Of a stretch of 64,000 bases of DNA, positions 1 through 8,613 are shown one piece after another (the stretch's first letter is position 1; every line of letters starts with the position of its first letter). Origin of the DNA: Erwinia tracheiphila (GTDB lineage Bacteria; Pseudomonadota; Gammaproteobacteria; Enterobacterales; Enterobacteriaceae); assembly GCF_021365465.1 (NCBI RefSeq), contig NZ_CP089932.1, positions 4,464,001 through 4,528,000 on the forward strand. The letters run 5' to 3'. The translations under genes were made by a program, and so were the position numbers. The notes below the pieces were generated by a model, which worked only from the letters and a program-made list of their open reading frames with translations, made no database searches and had not been told where the DNA came from.

Positions 1-621
1 TGATTAACAAGGCCGTCTTCCTTGTGCCGGGTATTAAGACGGCAGGCCAGAAAGAGCTGTTGGACATCTGGCTGGCAGAAAACGAAGGGGCAAAGTTCTG
101 GCTCAGTGTGCTGACGGAGCTTAAGAACTGTGGGCTTCAGGACAGCCTGATTGCCTGCGTGGGCGGCCTGAAGGGCTTCCCGGATGCCATCAACCGCGTC
201 TGTCCGCAGCCCATATCCAGCTGTGCATCATCCATATGGTGCGCAACAGCCTGAAATACATGTCGTGGAAGGATTACAAAGCCGTTACCCGCGGGCTGAA
301 AGGGTGCATCAGGCTTCCACAGAGGAAGCGGCGCTGGATAAGTTCGCGGGTGTCCGGGACGATAAAATCAGCAAAAGCTGGCGGGCGCCCCGGGAAAACC
401 TCAATACGTTCTTCGGTTATCCGCCTGATATCCGCAAAGCCCTCTACACCACCAATGCCATCGAATCGCTGCACAGCGTGATCCGTCAGGCGATAAAGAA
501 ACGAAAAGTATTCCCGACAGATGACCCGGTGCGAAAAGTTATTTATCTGGCGAACAGGGATGCTTCGAAAAAATGGAGTATACCGGTTCAGAACTGGCGG
601 CTGGCGGTGAGTCGCTTTATT

Positions 622-1820
622 TGTATTAGTCGCGACTTGATCTGACACCGGACCCTGCAAGGTTGGGGGTTACCGGTTCTGATATGGGTGTCGAATCCTT
701 ATACAAAACGCGAGGTCACCCTCATGCTCCATACTCACAATCCCATCATCAAACACAAAGCCGGCCTGCTCAATCTCGCCGAATAACCCGGTAACGTCTC
801 AACAGACTGCAAGAGCACGGGCGTGTCACGCGACACCTTCTACCGTTATCAGGAGCTGACGAAGAAGGCGGCATTGACGCGCTGGTTAACCAGAACCGCC
901 GGGTTCCCAACCTGAAGAACCGCGCCGACGAAGCCACTGAACGCGCGGTTGTTGAATATGCCGTTGAGTTCCCGGCCCCCGGGCAGCACCGGACCAGTGA
1001 TGAGCTGCGTAAAAAAGCGTGTTTACCTCCGGCAGCGGCGTGCGCGCCATCTGGCAACGACACGACCTGGAGAACTTCCGTAAACGCCTGAAGGCACCAG
1101 AGGAAAAGCTCGCCAGAGAAGCCATCGTGCTTACCGGTGCCCCAATCGCCGCGCTGGAGAAAAAGGCGCATGATGATGAGGCCAGCGGCAAAATCGAGAC
1201 CGCTCACCCGGGCTATCCCGGGTCGCAGGACACCTTCTGTGCTGGCGATCTGAACGGTGTGGGCCGTATCTGCCTGCAGACGTTCGTGGATACGTACCCG
1301 AAAGTGGCGCACTGCAAGCGGTATACGAGTAAAACGCCGAACACCGCCGCCGGCCTGCTAAATGATCGCGTACTGCCGTTCTGTGAGGCTCAGGGACTGC
1401 CGATGCTGAGAAGACTGACCGACAGGGGAACGGAGTACTGTGGTAAGGTGGAGCAGCATGATTACCAGTTGTATCTGGCCATCAACGATATCGACCATAC
1501 GAAAACGAAGGCGATGTCTCCGCAGACGAACGGCATCTGCGAGCGCTTCCATAAAACGATTTTGCAGGATTTTTATCAGGTTACGTTTCGCAAGAAGTGA
1601 TATGGGGACCTGGAGAGCCTGCAGGCAGATCTGGACAACGGGTTGTGGCATGACAATAATGAGCGAACTCATCAGGGAAAAATGTGCTGCGGGCGAACGC
1701 CAGTGGCCACGTTACTTGATGGAAAACGGGTCTGGGCAGAAAAGGATCTGAACCGGATGTAATCTGACAGACACCTGTATAAATAACCGGTAACTGTCAG
1801 ATCAGGTCTGAGCTAGTACA
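622..1820 (+). mobile_element. IS481-like insertion sequence inside the IS256 transposase gene
   Basis: The element is bounded by imperfect inverted repeats of about 26 bp: TGTATTAG..TGATCTGACA from 622 and the matching TGTACTAG..TGATCTGACA read inward from 1820. It is flanked by a 7-bp direct repeat, CTTTATT, at 615-621 and 1821-1827. Removing the element plus one repeat rejoins the IS256 transposase C-terminus in frame, which proves the order of events. It carries one transposase gene that is itself broken. Confidence 0.88.
724..1762 (+). pseudogene. IS481-family transposase, broken
   Basis: The gene starts at ATG 724 (MLHTHNPIIKHKAGLLNLAE) and reads into an in-frame TAA at 784-786. The sequence continues with recognisable transposase (VSRDTFYRYQEL), then a frameshift near 860-900, and then a long open segment from 1019 (SGSGVRAIWQRHDLENF, the integrase core with AHPGYPGSQDTF, TDRGTEYCGK and NGICERFHKT). 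A second in-frame TGA lies at 1598-1600. The natural end is the TAA at 1760-1762. Length matches the usual roughly 340-residue IS481 transposase. At least two stops and one frameshift make it non-functional. Confidence 0.88.
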
Positions 1821-1898
1821 CTTTATTATCGGGTTCAGCGACCGCCTGAGCGATCACCTTTAATATGGTGGCGGATACACAGAATTATTTACAGGGTC

Positions 1899-2262
1899 TA
1901 GTCAATTCTTCGTGCATATGAAATAAGTGCGCCAGAATAAGGGTTACCCGCCATCATTCCATCTTCGTCCACGTAGTCAGGCGCATCGTTCTGTAAATCG
2001 GCGTATCTGGAGTCAGTCTGAATCGTTTCATTGCGTCATGATCTTTAAGAAACTTTTTCCTTTCCGTGGGGGAAAGCTGGTAAAAAGAGATCAGGCTTTC
2101 ACCACCACCGCTGCCTGAAGCCCTTGAATGCGAGGGCGTATGCCGCACTGGCGTTGACTGAGCAGAGCTATTGCGTGCTGGCGTTGAGTTGCCCGAACCA
2201 TAGCGGCTCGACTGTGGACTGTAAACATAATGAGATCCGGAAGAGCCGCATACGTTACCCAT
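1899..2262 (-). pseudogene. hopF: HopF/AvrPphF-family type III effector, N-terminal remnant
   Basis: The product starts MGNVCGSSGSHYVYSP, closely resembling HopF2/AvrPphF ORF2 of Pseudomonas syringae, including a potential N-myristoylation glycine (G2) and nearby Cys5. A second conserved block follows (SFYQLSPTERKKFLKDHD, then TPIYRTM). A frameshift near 1977 ends the open frame at 1954; in the next frame the sequence continues as YVDEDGMMAGNPYSG until the IS256 end at 1898. HopF proteins are ADP-ribosyltransferase-fold effectors, and the catalytic C-terminal region is missing here. The start codon lies inside the end of the chaperone gene with AAGGA in front, so the two were translationally coupled. 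Confidence 0.82.
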
Positions 2263-2671
2263 TGCTTAATTCCTTATTCTGAAAGTTAAACTGTTTTTTA
2301 ATACCGCTGGCTGTTTTCACTGTATTTTCGAAAATCCTCCTCATTTCAACATTATCAACTTCGATTAATGGCACTCTGGTGTGGAGGACACCGATATTTT
2401 CCTCATTGATTCCCAGCGTCAGAAAAGGTTTTCTGACGCTGAACTGATTGAGGGAAAGTAATTCTGTTAATGCCTCTTTTTTTAAATCAGGGCAGGTGCC
2501 AAGTTCAGCAAGGAAATAAACCCACCGGGTATCGTCCTGATAAACTTTGATCGAAATATTGTTTTCGAAGGTGAAGCAATACACCTCGTCATCATGCGTT
2601 TTTTCACTAAACGGCGGTACGCCGTAATCCTGAACTAAACCGTCAATCAGGCGATCAAATGCGTTTTTCAT
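2255..2671 (-). CDS. shcF: ShcF-like type III secretion chaperone (CesT family)
   Basis: A 138-residue acidic protein with the CesT/Tir-chaperone pattern: short N-terminal helix (FDRLIDGLVQDYG), a beta segment (VYCFTFENNISIKVYQDD), then WVYFLAELG and an LLSLNQFS helix typical of class IA chaperones. It sits immediately upstream of the HopF-family effector remnant and overlaps its start by 8 nt, the same arrangement as AvrPphF ORF1 (ShcF) and ORF2. It would bind the effector N-terminus in the cytoplasm and deliver it to the type III ATPase. With the effector destroyed it has probably lost its client. Function is inferred from fold pattern and context. Confidence 0.8.
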   Translation of the reverse strand: MKNAFDRLIDGLVQDYGVPPFSEKTHDDEVYCFTFENNISIKVYQDDTRWVYFLAELGTCPDLKKEALTELLSLNQFSVRKPFLTLGINEENIGVLHTRVPLIEVDNVEMRRIFENTVKTASGIKKQFNFQNKELSNG

Positions 2672-3116
2672 AGACTCTCTCTCCAGTTTTATCTTCAGTG
2701 TGGGTGTCTTTGTTGGCGAGTGGGTTCCAGTAAAAAATATCGCAATGGCTCACCGGGCGAGCAACACCGAAATCCGCACCAACGACGGGCAGAGAAAACG
2801 CCCGTTACTGGTTCAATAACATCGGGGAAAATCACGATTTATTACAATTGGTTAATATGCAAACTTCGGCGAATCACACGCTGCTGGCAACGGTTTGTTT
2901 CTGCCCTTTTTATCAGAGATAATTTTTAATTAAGCGCCATTTAATTAACGGCGATAGCGATGAATCTGCCTGTATTATTCTGCGACTTGACCGCCACTGA
3001 TTCTTATTTGCATTTGTATAAATGAATAAAGACCGATGCGAGGAATACGTCACGCCGCAAATTCAGATAACAGGTAGATTTATCACACAGAGATTTGCAT
3101 AAACTGTCTCAACTGC
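2672..3116. other. Intergenic gap between the effector locus and yhhA
   Basis: No convincing gene is seen. A GGTTCC hexamer at 2723-2728 and GTGG at 2700-2703 resemble, on the minus strand, the two halves of a hrp box ahead of shcF, but the spacing is 19 bp instead of the usual 15-16, so I do not call a promoter. The rest has only short reading frames without recognisable motifs. Confidence 0.4.
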
Positions 3117-3129
3117 AGAAGGAGAACAG

Positions 3130-3432
3130 ATGATGAAATGGTTACTTGTTTTTGCCGCACTGGCACCGTTAAGCGGCGTCGCCAATATGCTGAATAACAG
3201 TAATGACTCAGGCCAGCCGGTTTATAACCCCAGCACCCAACGGGTACAGCAGCATATGCTGAACCCGCAATCACAACAGCAGCTTAAATTGCAGCAGGAT
3301 CAACAGCGCCAAAGTCAGGATCTACAACGTAAATTGCAGGAACAGCGGGACAGCGCCGCACAGCGCGTCATCAAATCGCAGCCGGGCAGCAGCAATCAGC
3401 CTCCGGTGCAGCAAAACAGTACCGCACAATAA
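3130..3432 (+). CDS. yhhA: YhhA, DUF2756 family periplasmic protein
   Basis: A 100-residue protein with a signal peptide (about residues 1-19, MMKWLLVFAALAPLSGVAN) followed by a Gln-rich, probably coiled-coil segment (residues 45-80) and a disordered tail. The length and the placement beside ugpQ match YhhA of Escherichia, which lies between ggt and ugpQ. Its role is unknown. The start at 3130 has AAGGAGAA a few bases upstream. A short GGGC/GCCC hairpin followed by a T run at about 3439-3458 could terminate it. In Escherichia ggt is the next gene; here it is absent and the effector locus lies there instead. Confidence 0.8.
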   Translation: MMKWLLVFAALAPLSGVANMLNNSNDSGQPVYNPSTQRVQQHMLNPQSQQQLKLQQDQQRQSQDLQRKLQEQRDSAAQRVIKSQPGSSNQPPVQQNSTAQ

Positions 3433-3614
3433 GCAAAGCGGGGCAATGCGCCCTTTTTCATCACCGTCCACGGAAGGACGATACCCTAAATAACGGTTCC
3501 GAATACCGCTCAACCTGACCAAACGGGTTACAAATCAACCCGTTTATACAGGACTCTGGTATACCTCGATTCCATGCCAGTCATGCGCAGCACCTGATAC
3601 AAGGTGAAACACAA

Positions 3615-4378
3615 TCAGGAACGCATAGTTAGTCCGGCTGCAAATTCAGGCGGCAGCAAATCGATGCGATCGGTACAGATTGCATCCACCCCCCGCTCCA
3701 GCAGCTCACACGCGCGTTCCGGCGTATTGACCGTGTATACCAGCATCCGCAGCCCGGCGGCTTTCACCTCGTTAATCCGTCTGCGGCTCAGGATTTTATG
3801 GTTAAAGTGAACCGAGACGCATGCCAGCTTTTCGGTTATCTCGCGCCAGTTGTCGCGCCATTCATGCAGCAGCATCCCGCGTGGCAGCTCAGGCGCAGCC
3901 TGCATCGCCGCCTCCAGCCCGGTAAAAGAGAAGGAAGAAAGCAGCGGAGCCGTTTGGCCATACCAGAGCTGGCGGGCCGCCAGCGCCAGCGCGTGGCCGG
4001 TTTCCGCCTCCAGCCCGTCAGAGGACTTAATCTCAATATTCGCCATCATCTGATAGCGCGCACAGCGTTCGGCTACCTGGGAAAGCAGCGGCAGACGCTC
4101 ATGGGCAAAATCGGCGCTGTACCAGCTGCCGACATCCAGCTGCAACAGTTTTTCCCACGGCTGCTCACCGGCAACACCCCTGCCGTTACTGGTTCTGCCC
4201 AGCGTGTCGTCATGAAGCAGAAAGATCTCGCCATCCTGCGACAGCTTGACGTCAAATTCCACCATCTTATGCCCAAATTTTGCACCGGTATCGATACCGG
4301 CCAGCGTATTTTCGGGACGAGCTTACCACCACCACGATGGGCGACAATGGCAGGATATGGCCAGATTTTTTCATTCAT
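3615..4378 (-). pseudogene. ugpQ: Glycerophosphodiester phosphodiesterase UgpQ, frameshifted
   Basis: UgpQ hydrolyses glycerophosphodiesters in the cytoplasm to glycerol 3-phosphate plus alcohol. The start (ATG 4376-4378, [19 protein letters not shown]) carries the HRGG motif of the family. A one-base deletion near 4320 shifts the frame just after LVP; the correct [15 protein letters not shown] reads on in the next frame and the rest ([47 protein letters not shown]) is intact to the stop at 3615. The ATG overlaps the ugpC stop as ATGA, as in the intact ugp operon. A shortened product from an internal start would lack the N-terminal catalytic His-Arg. Confidence 0.85.
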
Positions 4379-4745
4379 TCAAGACGTTGCCCGTTTTGCG
4401 TATCGAAAAAGTGTCGCGCGTCGGTCGGCAGATGCAGCCAAAGGGTCCCGCCCGGATCCGGGCATTCAACATGCGGCAGGCGCACCACCATACGATTGTC
4501 GCTCCATCTGCCATGAGCCAGGTTGTCCGCACCAGGCCGCTCCAGCGTTTCCACCACCAGCGGCAACCCGCCTGTATGTTGGCTGGACAGCTTAATATGC
4601 TCCCGGGCGCCCCCCCAGGGTCAACGTCCTGCCCGCCCAGTCAGCCCTGATGACCGGTAACGGCATGGCGAAATCATCCGTCAGCGTCAGCCGCGTCCCG
4701 TCATGGCTAAGCACGCCGTCCAGTAAACCGAAAACAAGCGCAATT
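4375..4745 (-). pseudogene. ugpC: UgpC, C-terminal stub of the glycerol 3-phosphate ABC transporter ATPase
   Basis: Only the regulatory C-terminal part of UgpC is left (GLLDGVLSHDGTRL, TLTDDFAMPLPVIRADWAG, then ADNLAHGRW and TLWLHLPTDARHFF). The ATP-binding domain with Walker motifs is missing, and a one-base insertion near 4605 also shifts the frame. Upstream homology ends near 4745, beyond which IS110 debris begins. In Escherichia ugpEAB lie between ugpC and livF; here none is present, so a deletion or rearrangement removed most of the ugp operon. Confidence 0.82.
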
Positions 4746-4995
4746 GCAGGGGGTTTGTTTTTTGTGCGTGGTCACAATGTGGACATTGATGATTTAAAAT
4801 CTACATATATCAATAACTCTGAATGATAAAAAAGGAGGCATAAAGCCTACTTTCCTGACAATGTAGCCACAAACATATATCCGGCTTCGTGAGCCCTGAT
4901 GAACATCAGTACTCTCTGGCCCCATTAACGCCATGGCTTGTTACAGCACAGCTATTTGCCAGGCTCACAGAGAGCTGGCTCTACCTGTCAGTACA

Positions 4996-5487
4996 TCAAC
5001 CATTTAATTTTAGATGATAAAGTGTATATCGCTTCGGTATATACACTGTTTTCTGATTCACTAACACCCATGCCATTCGTGCATCTTTGTTCGTCAGGGC
5101 CACAACTGCTTTATTCACGCCACTTAGGATGACTATTCCCTTCAGACAGCGTTGCAGGCCGCGACAACGTTCATCAGGCAGGTTTATAACGCGACAAACC
5201 ACTGAACGGGCACCATGGATAAGTAACCCTCGCAGGTAACTGTCCCCACATTTCGTGATTCCCATGAGTTTGACCTTTCCGCCGCTATGGTGCTCCTTCG
5301 GGAGCAGGCCCAGGTCACTCGCAAAGTGTCGACCATTTTGAAAATCACTGCTGTCACCCAGCGACACGGTCAGCGCTGATGACCCCAGTAGCCCGATACC
5401 CGGTATTCTTTGCAGCCTGACGGTATTCTGATTTTGCTGACTGCTCTGCACAGTTCATGCAGCATCTCGTGGAATAGATGGCGGCTT
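4996..5487 (-). pseudogene. IS110-family transposase, C-terminal part
   Basis: The sequence includes LQRIPGIGLLGSSALTVSLGD, FASDLGLLPKEHHSGGK, KLMGITKCGDSYLRGLLIHGAR and a VVALTNKDARMAWVL tail, the C-terminal (transposase 20) domain of IS110/IS902 elements. The N-terminal part of the same gene lies 870 bp away at 6355-6735; an IS5-family element separates them. A frameshift near 5450 also breaks the frame. Confidence 0.85.
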
Positions 5488-5488
5488 A

Positions 5489-6353
5489 AAACCTATCCCA
5501 GAAGGGATTGCCAGATACTAAAAAATGGCAATTTCTGAGGGCGAAGAATGGCGGGCAGCAAGTGGCAAATCAGCGTTCAACTTTGGGAGAAAATGGCACC
5601 TCCCATCCCGGAACATAAAACTCAGCATCCGCCGGGTACGCATCGTCGGCGGGTTGATAATCGCGCTGCAATGAACGCTGTTTTCTTTGTACTCAGAACG
5701 GGTTGCCAGTGGAATGCCCTCAATGCCACAGAGCGCTGCTCGTCAGGCTCTGCCCACCGACGATTTCAGGAGGGGCGGGATGCCGGGGTGTTTGAACGCT
5801 TCTGGCAGAACGGCCTGCCTGCGAACATCCGGACGGCACTGACTGGTCATGGTTATCAACAGATGGCTGCATGACCACATCACCGCTGTCAGGGACAAAA
5901 AAACTGGCCGCAACCCCACGGACAGAGGGAAACAGGGCGTAAAGCGCAGTCTGATGACAGATGCCAGCGGGCTTCCTCTTTCACGGGTCGTTGCAGCGGC
6001 GAACACCCATGATATCAGACTGGTTGCGGATACACCTGATGCTCTTCAGACGGGGCGTCAGGTGCAAAAACCCGGACTCTGCCCGGGCAAAGGCGACGAA
6101 GCGCTCGGGCAAAACAGAGCAGTTGAGCCGTCGTGACAAGCCTGATATCCCGCCCCGTAAAGAGGAATGAGATGCCAGTAAAACCACGAACTTCATGGTC
6201 CGTCGCCGGGTCGTCGGGAGGAGGCACAGCCGGATGAACCGGTTTCGCCGCCCCCTGACCCGACGGGAAAAGACGTCTGAGAATGACGGGACCCTGTTGC
6301 ATTTTGCCTGTGGTCTTATCGTATGGAATAACGCCCTGTTGAGACAGGCTCTA
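5489..6353 (+). mobile_element. IS5-family (IS427-like) element, copy A, inserted in IS110
   Basis: The ends are imperfect inverted repeats: ACCTATCCCAGAAGGG near 5491-5506 and, read from the right end inward, GCCTGTCTCAACAGGG at about 6349-6334. A 3-bp repeat TAA (5487-5489 and 6352-6354) may be the target duplication, but the exact border is ambiguous. The element separates two halves of one IS110 transposase gene on the other strand. A second copy lies at 52178-53033 in the same orientation. Confidence 0.78.
5548..6345 (+). pseudogene. IS5-family (IS427 group) transposase, broken
   Basis: The N-terminus is open from 5548 (IPEHKTQHPPGTHRRRVDN, AAMNAVFFVLRTGCQWNAL) to about 5874. Later parts appear in other frames: KKTGRNPTDRGKQGVKRSLMT near 5895-5955, ANTHDIRLVADTPDALQTG near 6000-6055, and RNRFIRLCLLP-type sequence on the opposite strand only. 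Several frameshifts prevent a full-length product. The order of blocks follows IS427-group two-frame transposases. Confidence 0.8.
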
Positions 6354-6354
6354 A

Positions 6355-6735
6355 GTGTCGTCAGTTCATTTTCTGCATCTTCCAGATAATCAGGCAGACA
6401 GTTCATAACTTTATGTGCGCCTTCCGGGATGGCAATACCGTATTTCAGGCCCAGCCTTCTTACCTGGTTGATGAGGGACGTTCTATTTTTCGTCAGTCGC
6501 TGGCGAACCCGGTGCAGACACTGAATATCCTGCTGCTCAACGCTTTTTTCGGTACATAACGCATTCCTGGACGGCTGTCAGCTTCAACGATAGCGATGGC
6601 ATCATTTTTACTTCCCATTCTGAAGGGAGCCACATACTGCGGACTGATTTGTTTAACTTCATGTCCGAATTGACTGAACTACCGTGCCCGGTAATTGACG
6701 CTGCCACAGGCTTCCTGATTAATATCTTCGTCACA
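6355..6735 (-). pseudogene. IS110-family transposase, N-terminal part, truncated
   Basis: Conserved IS110 segments can be read on the minus strand in shifting frames: EACGSVNY near 6695-6715, FGHEVKQISPQYVAPF near 6635-6680, a KNDA motif near 6590-6610, and HRVRQRLTKNRTSLINQVRR just downstream, ending with LPDYLEDAENELTTL at the IS5 border. The first 60 or so residues with the RuvC-like DEDD start are missing. This is the same gene as the fragment at 4996-5487. Confidence 0.8.
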
Positions 6736-7133
6736 AGCATGTATTTATCATTAGCCAAACATTTCTTCCTGTGGATGTTAATCCGGCGACGGCAGGTTTT
6801 TACTCGTTGGGATCAATAGTGTCACTTCGTTTACTTATTTTTTGTTAAAACACGCTCAACAGATAGTGGCGTCATTGAAATTGAGACTGTCCACCAGGCG
6901 ACCATACTGTCGAGTTTGCCCGATAAGCACTGAAAGCATGTTTACCACTATAGGGGCAGGATACGGACGACAATGCTTAATCTTTGTCGTTGCCACCACT
7001 TATTTATTTTCGATTTAATATCGCCCTGCGTTTTGTCTGTGCCGCAGGGACGATATGACGGATATGAATTTGGTTTTCACACCGGGGAGGATTGCCGCCC
7101 GGTGCCAGCAAACTGGTGCCGGGTACAAAAAGT
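6736..7133. other. Gap between IS110 debris and livF, with a strong hairpin
   Basis: No gene is seen. At 7098-7123 there is a perfect 11-bp stem (CCCGGTGCCAG with its complement) around the 4-nt loop CAAA, just past the stop of livF. On the liv transcript it is not followed by a U run, so it may be a 3' stabilising structure or a Rho-dependent site and not an intrinsic terminator. Confidence 0.5.
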
Positions 7134-7844
7134 CTATCCCCCCAGATATGCGCTGCGCACTGCTTCATTAGCCAGCAGCGCGTCGCCACTGTCTTCCAAC
7201 ACCACATGACCGTTTTCCAGCACGTAGCCACGATCAGCGAGTTTCAGTGCCTGATTAGCATTCTGCTCAACGAGGAATATGGTCATGCCTTCCTGTCGCA
7301 GCTGCTCAATGGTGTCGAAAATCTGCTGGATGATGATGGGTGCCAGTCCGAGCGAGGGTTCATCCAGCAACAACAGGCGAGGCTGACTCATCAACGCCCG
7401 GCCAATCGCCAGCATCTGCTGCTCGCCGCCGGACATAGTTCCGGCACGCTGCACCCGACGTTCGTAAAGACGCGGGAACAGCTCATAGGCGCGTTTAATA
7501 CGGCTTTGGTATTGCTGGCGATCGGCAAAGAAGCCGCCCATCGCCAGATTCTCTTCTACCGTCATGCGGGAAAATACCCGTCGTCCTTCCGGTACGATAG
7601 CAATCGCTTCACGCATAATGCGCGCCGTCTGCCAGTCGGTGATCTCTTTACTATCGAAGCAGATACGGCCTTCCGTAGCATGGGGTTCACCGCACAGTGT
7701 CCCAAGGATGGTAGTTTTTCCTGCCCCGTTAGCACCGATCAGCGTGACAATTTCACCCTGATTAATATGCAGACTGACGTTGTGCAGCGCCTGAATTTTA
7801 CCGTAGTGAGCGCTAACGTTTTGTAGAGAAAGCATAGTGTTCAT
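7134..7844 (-). CDS. livF: LivF, branched-chain amino acid ABC transporter ATPase
   Basis: A 236-residue ATPase, one of two that power high-affinity uptake of leucine, isoleucine and valine through LivHM. The Walker A (GANGAGKTT, about residue 38), signature (TMSGGEQQMLAIGRA) and Walker B (LLLLDEPSLGLAP) are all present, followed by the H-loop region VEQNANQALKLADRGYVLENG. The length equals the family norm. It is the last gene of livJ-H-M-G-F, one base after livG. In Escherichia ugpB follows; here it is IS debris. Confidence 0.95.
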   Translation of the reverse strand: MNTMLSLQNVSAHYGKIQALHNVSLHINQGEIVTLIGANGAGKTTILGTLCGEPHATEGRICFDSKEITDWQTARIMREAIAIVPEGRRVFSRMTVEENLAMGGFFADRQQYQSRIKRAYELFPRLYERRVQRAGTMSGGEQQMLAIGRALMSQPRLLLLDEPSLGLAPIIIQQIFDTIEQLRQEGMTIFLVEQNANQALKLADRGYVLENGHVVLEDSGDALLANEAVRSAYLGG

Positions 7845-7845
7845 C

Positions 7846-8613
7846 TTACGCTTCTCCTAAATACGCCCGGATCACATCCGGATTATTGCGGACTGCCTCC
7901 GGCGTGCCATGCGCCAGCGGGGCCCCCTGATTGACCACATAGATGCGGTTGGAAATGCCCATCACCAGTTTCATATCGTGCTCAATTAGCAATACCGAGA
8001 CGTTGTGTTCGTCTCTGAGTTCAGCGATTAACTCATCCAGCTCATGCGTCTCTTTCGGGTTGAGTCCCGCTGCGGGTTCATCCAGCATCAGAATCGACGG
8101 GCGCGTGACCATACAGCGGGCGATTTCCAGCCGACGCTGTTGACCATAGGCCAGGTTTCCCGCCTGACGGTTAGCCAGCTCCAGCAGGCCAACGCGCTGT
8201 AACCAGCCCGAGGCCCGTTCGAGCGCTTCGCTTTCTGCTTTGCGAAAGCCGGGCGTTTTTAGCAGTCCGGCAAATACACCGCTTCTCAGGTGTTGATGCT
8301 GCGCAACCAGCAGGTTCTCAATCACCGTCATTTCACGAAACAGACGAACATGCTGGAAAGTACGCACAATACCCATGCGCGCAATCTTTTGGCCCGGCAA
8401 ACCGGCCAGTTCCCTGCCGCGCAAGGTGATGCTGCCGCCGGTTGGACGGTAAAAGCCCGTCAGGCAGTTAAAGACCGTGGTTTTGCCCGCACCGTTTGGG
8501 CCAATCAGCGAAACAATTTCCCGCTCTCTTAATTCCAGCTCAATATTATTTACGGCGAGCAGGCCGCCAAAGCGCATCATCAGGCCATTTACGGCCAGTA
8601 AAGGCTGGGTCAT
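7846..8613 (-). CDS. livG: LivG, branched-chain amino acid ABC transporter ATPase
   Basis: A 255-residue ATPase partner of LivF at the cytoplasmic face of the LivHM permease. Walker A (GPNGAGKTT, about residue 37), Q-loop ([15 protein letters not shown]), signature-region [15 protein letters not shown], and Walker B ([13 protein letters not shown]) are clear; [19 protein letters not shown] is the typical BCAA-type C-terminal section. The ATG overlaps the livM stop by 4 nt, indicating coupled translation. Confidence 0.95.
   Translation of the reverse strand: MTQPLLAVNGLMMRFGGLLAVNNIELELREREIVSLIGPNGAGKTTVFNCLTGFYRPTGGSITLRGRELAGLPGQKIARMGIVRTFQHVRLFREMTVIENLLVAQHQHLRSGVFAGLLKTPGFRKAESEALERASGWLQRVGLLELANRQAGNLAYGQQRRLEIARCMVTRPSILMLDEPAAGLNPKETHELDELIAELRDEHNVSVLLIEHDMKLVMGISNRIYVVNQGAPLAHGTPEAVRNNPDVIRAYLGEA

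Larger units (their letters stand above)
1..1863 (+). pseudogene. IS256-family transposase, frameshifted and interrupted
   Basis: DDE transposase fragments characteristic of IS256 are seen: ENEGAKFWLSVLTELKN and ACVGGLKGFPDAI near 75-195, MVRNSLKYMSWKDYKAV near 236-290 in a second frame, and IRKALYTTNAIESLH near 430-475 in a third frame. Two frameshifts lie near 220 and 295. The coding sequence stops making sense at 621, where an IS481-like element begins, and the last residues (FIIGFSDRLSDHL) are found at 1822-1860 after that element. The N-terminal half is outside the window. No functional product is expected. Confidence 0.88.
1..1898 (+). mobile_element. IS256-family element, right part, split by an IS481-like element
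   Basis: This is the 3' part of an IS256 (mutator-type) element; its left end lies outside the window. Transposase sequence runs from the window edge in three successive frames and resumes at 1822, after the inserted IS481-like element, ending with the typical C-terminus at the TAA 1861-1863. Positions 1870-1898 resemble the terminal inverted repeat of IS256-family elements (a GGCGG-TACACA-AATTATTTACAG pattern). Immediately beyond 1898 the hopF reading frame resumes on the other strand, so this element is what truncated hopF. The element is dead through frameshifts and the insertion. Confidence 0.85.

Noticed and set aside
2700..2728. hrp box upstream of shcF
   Set aside because: The two half-motifs are 19 bp apart in place of 15-16, so HrpL recognition is doubtful.
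2720..2929. 69-codon plus-strand frame upstream of yhhA
   Set aside because: No ribosome binding site or similarity, and it overlaps the likely shcF promoter region.
3798..4595. Long plus-strand open frame over ugpQ
   Set aside because: It is antisense to ugpQ/ugpC, rich in Arg, Gln and Pro, and has no domain; a shadow frame.
7098..7123. Intrinsic terminator for the liv operon
   Set aside because: The 11-bp stem is perfect but no U run follows on the minus strand.
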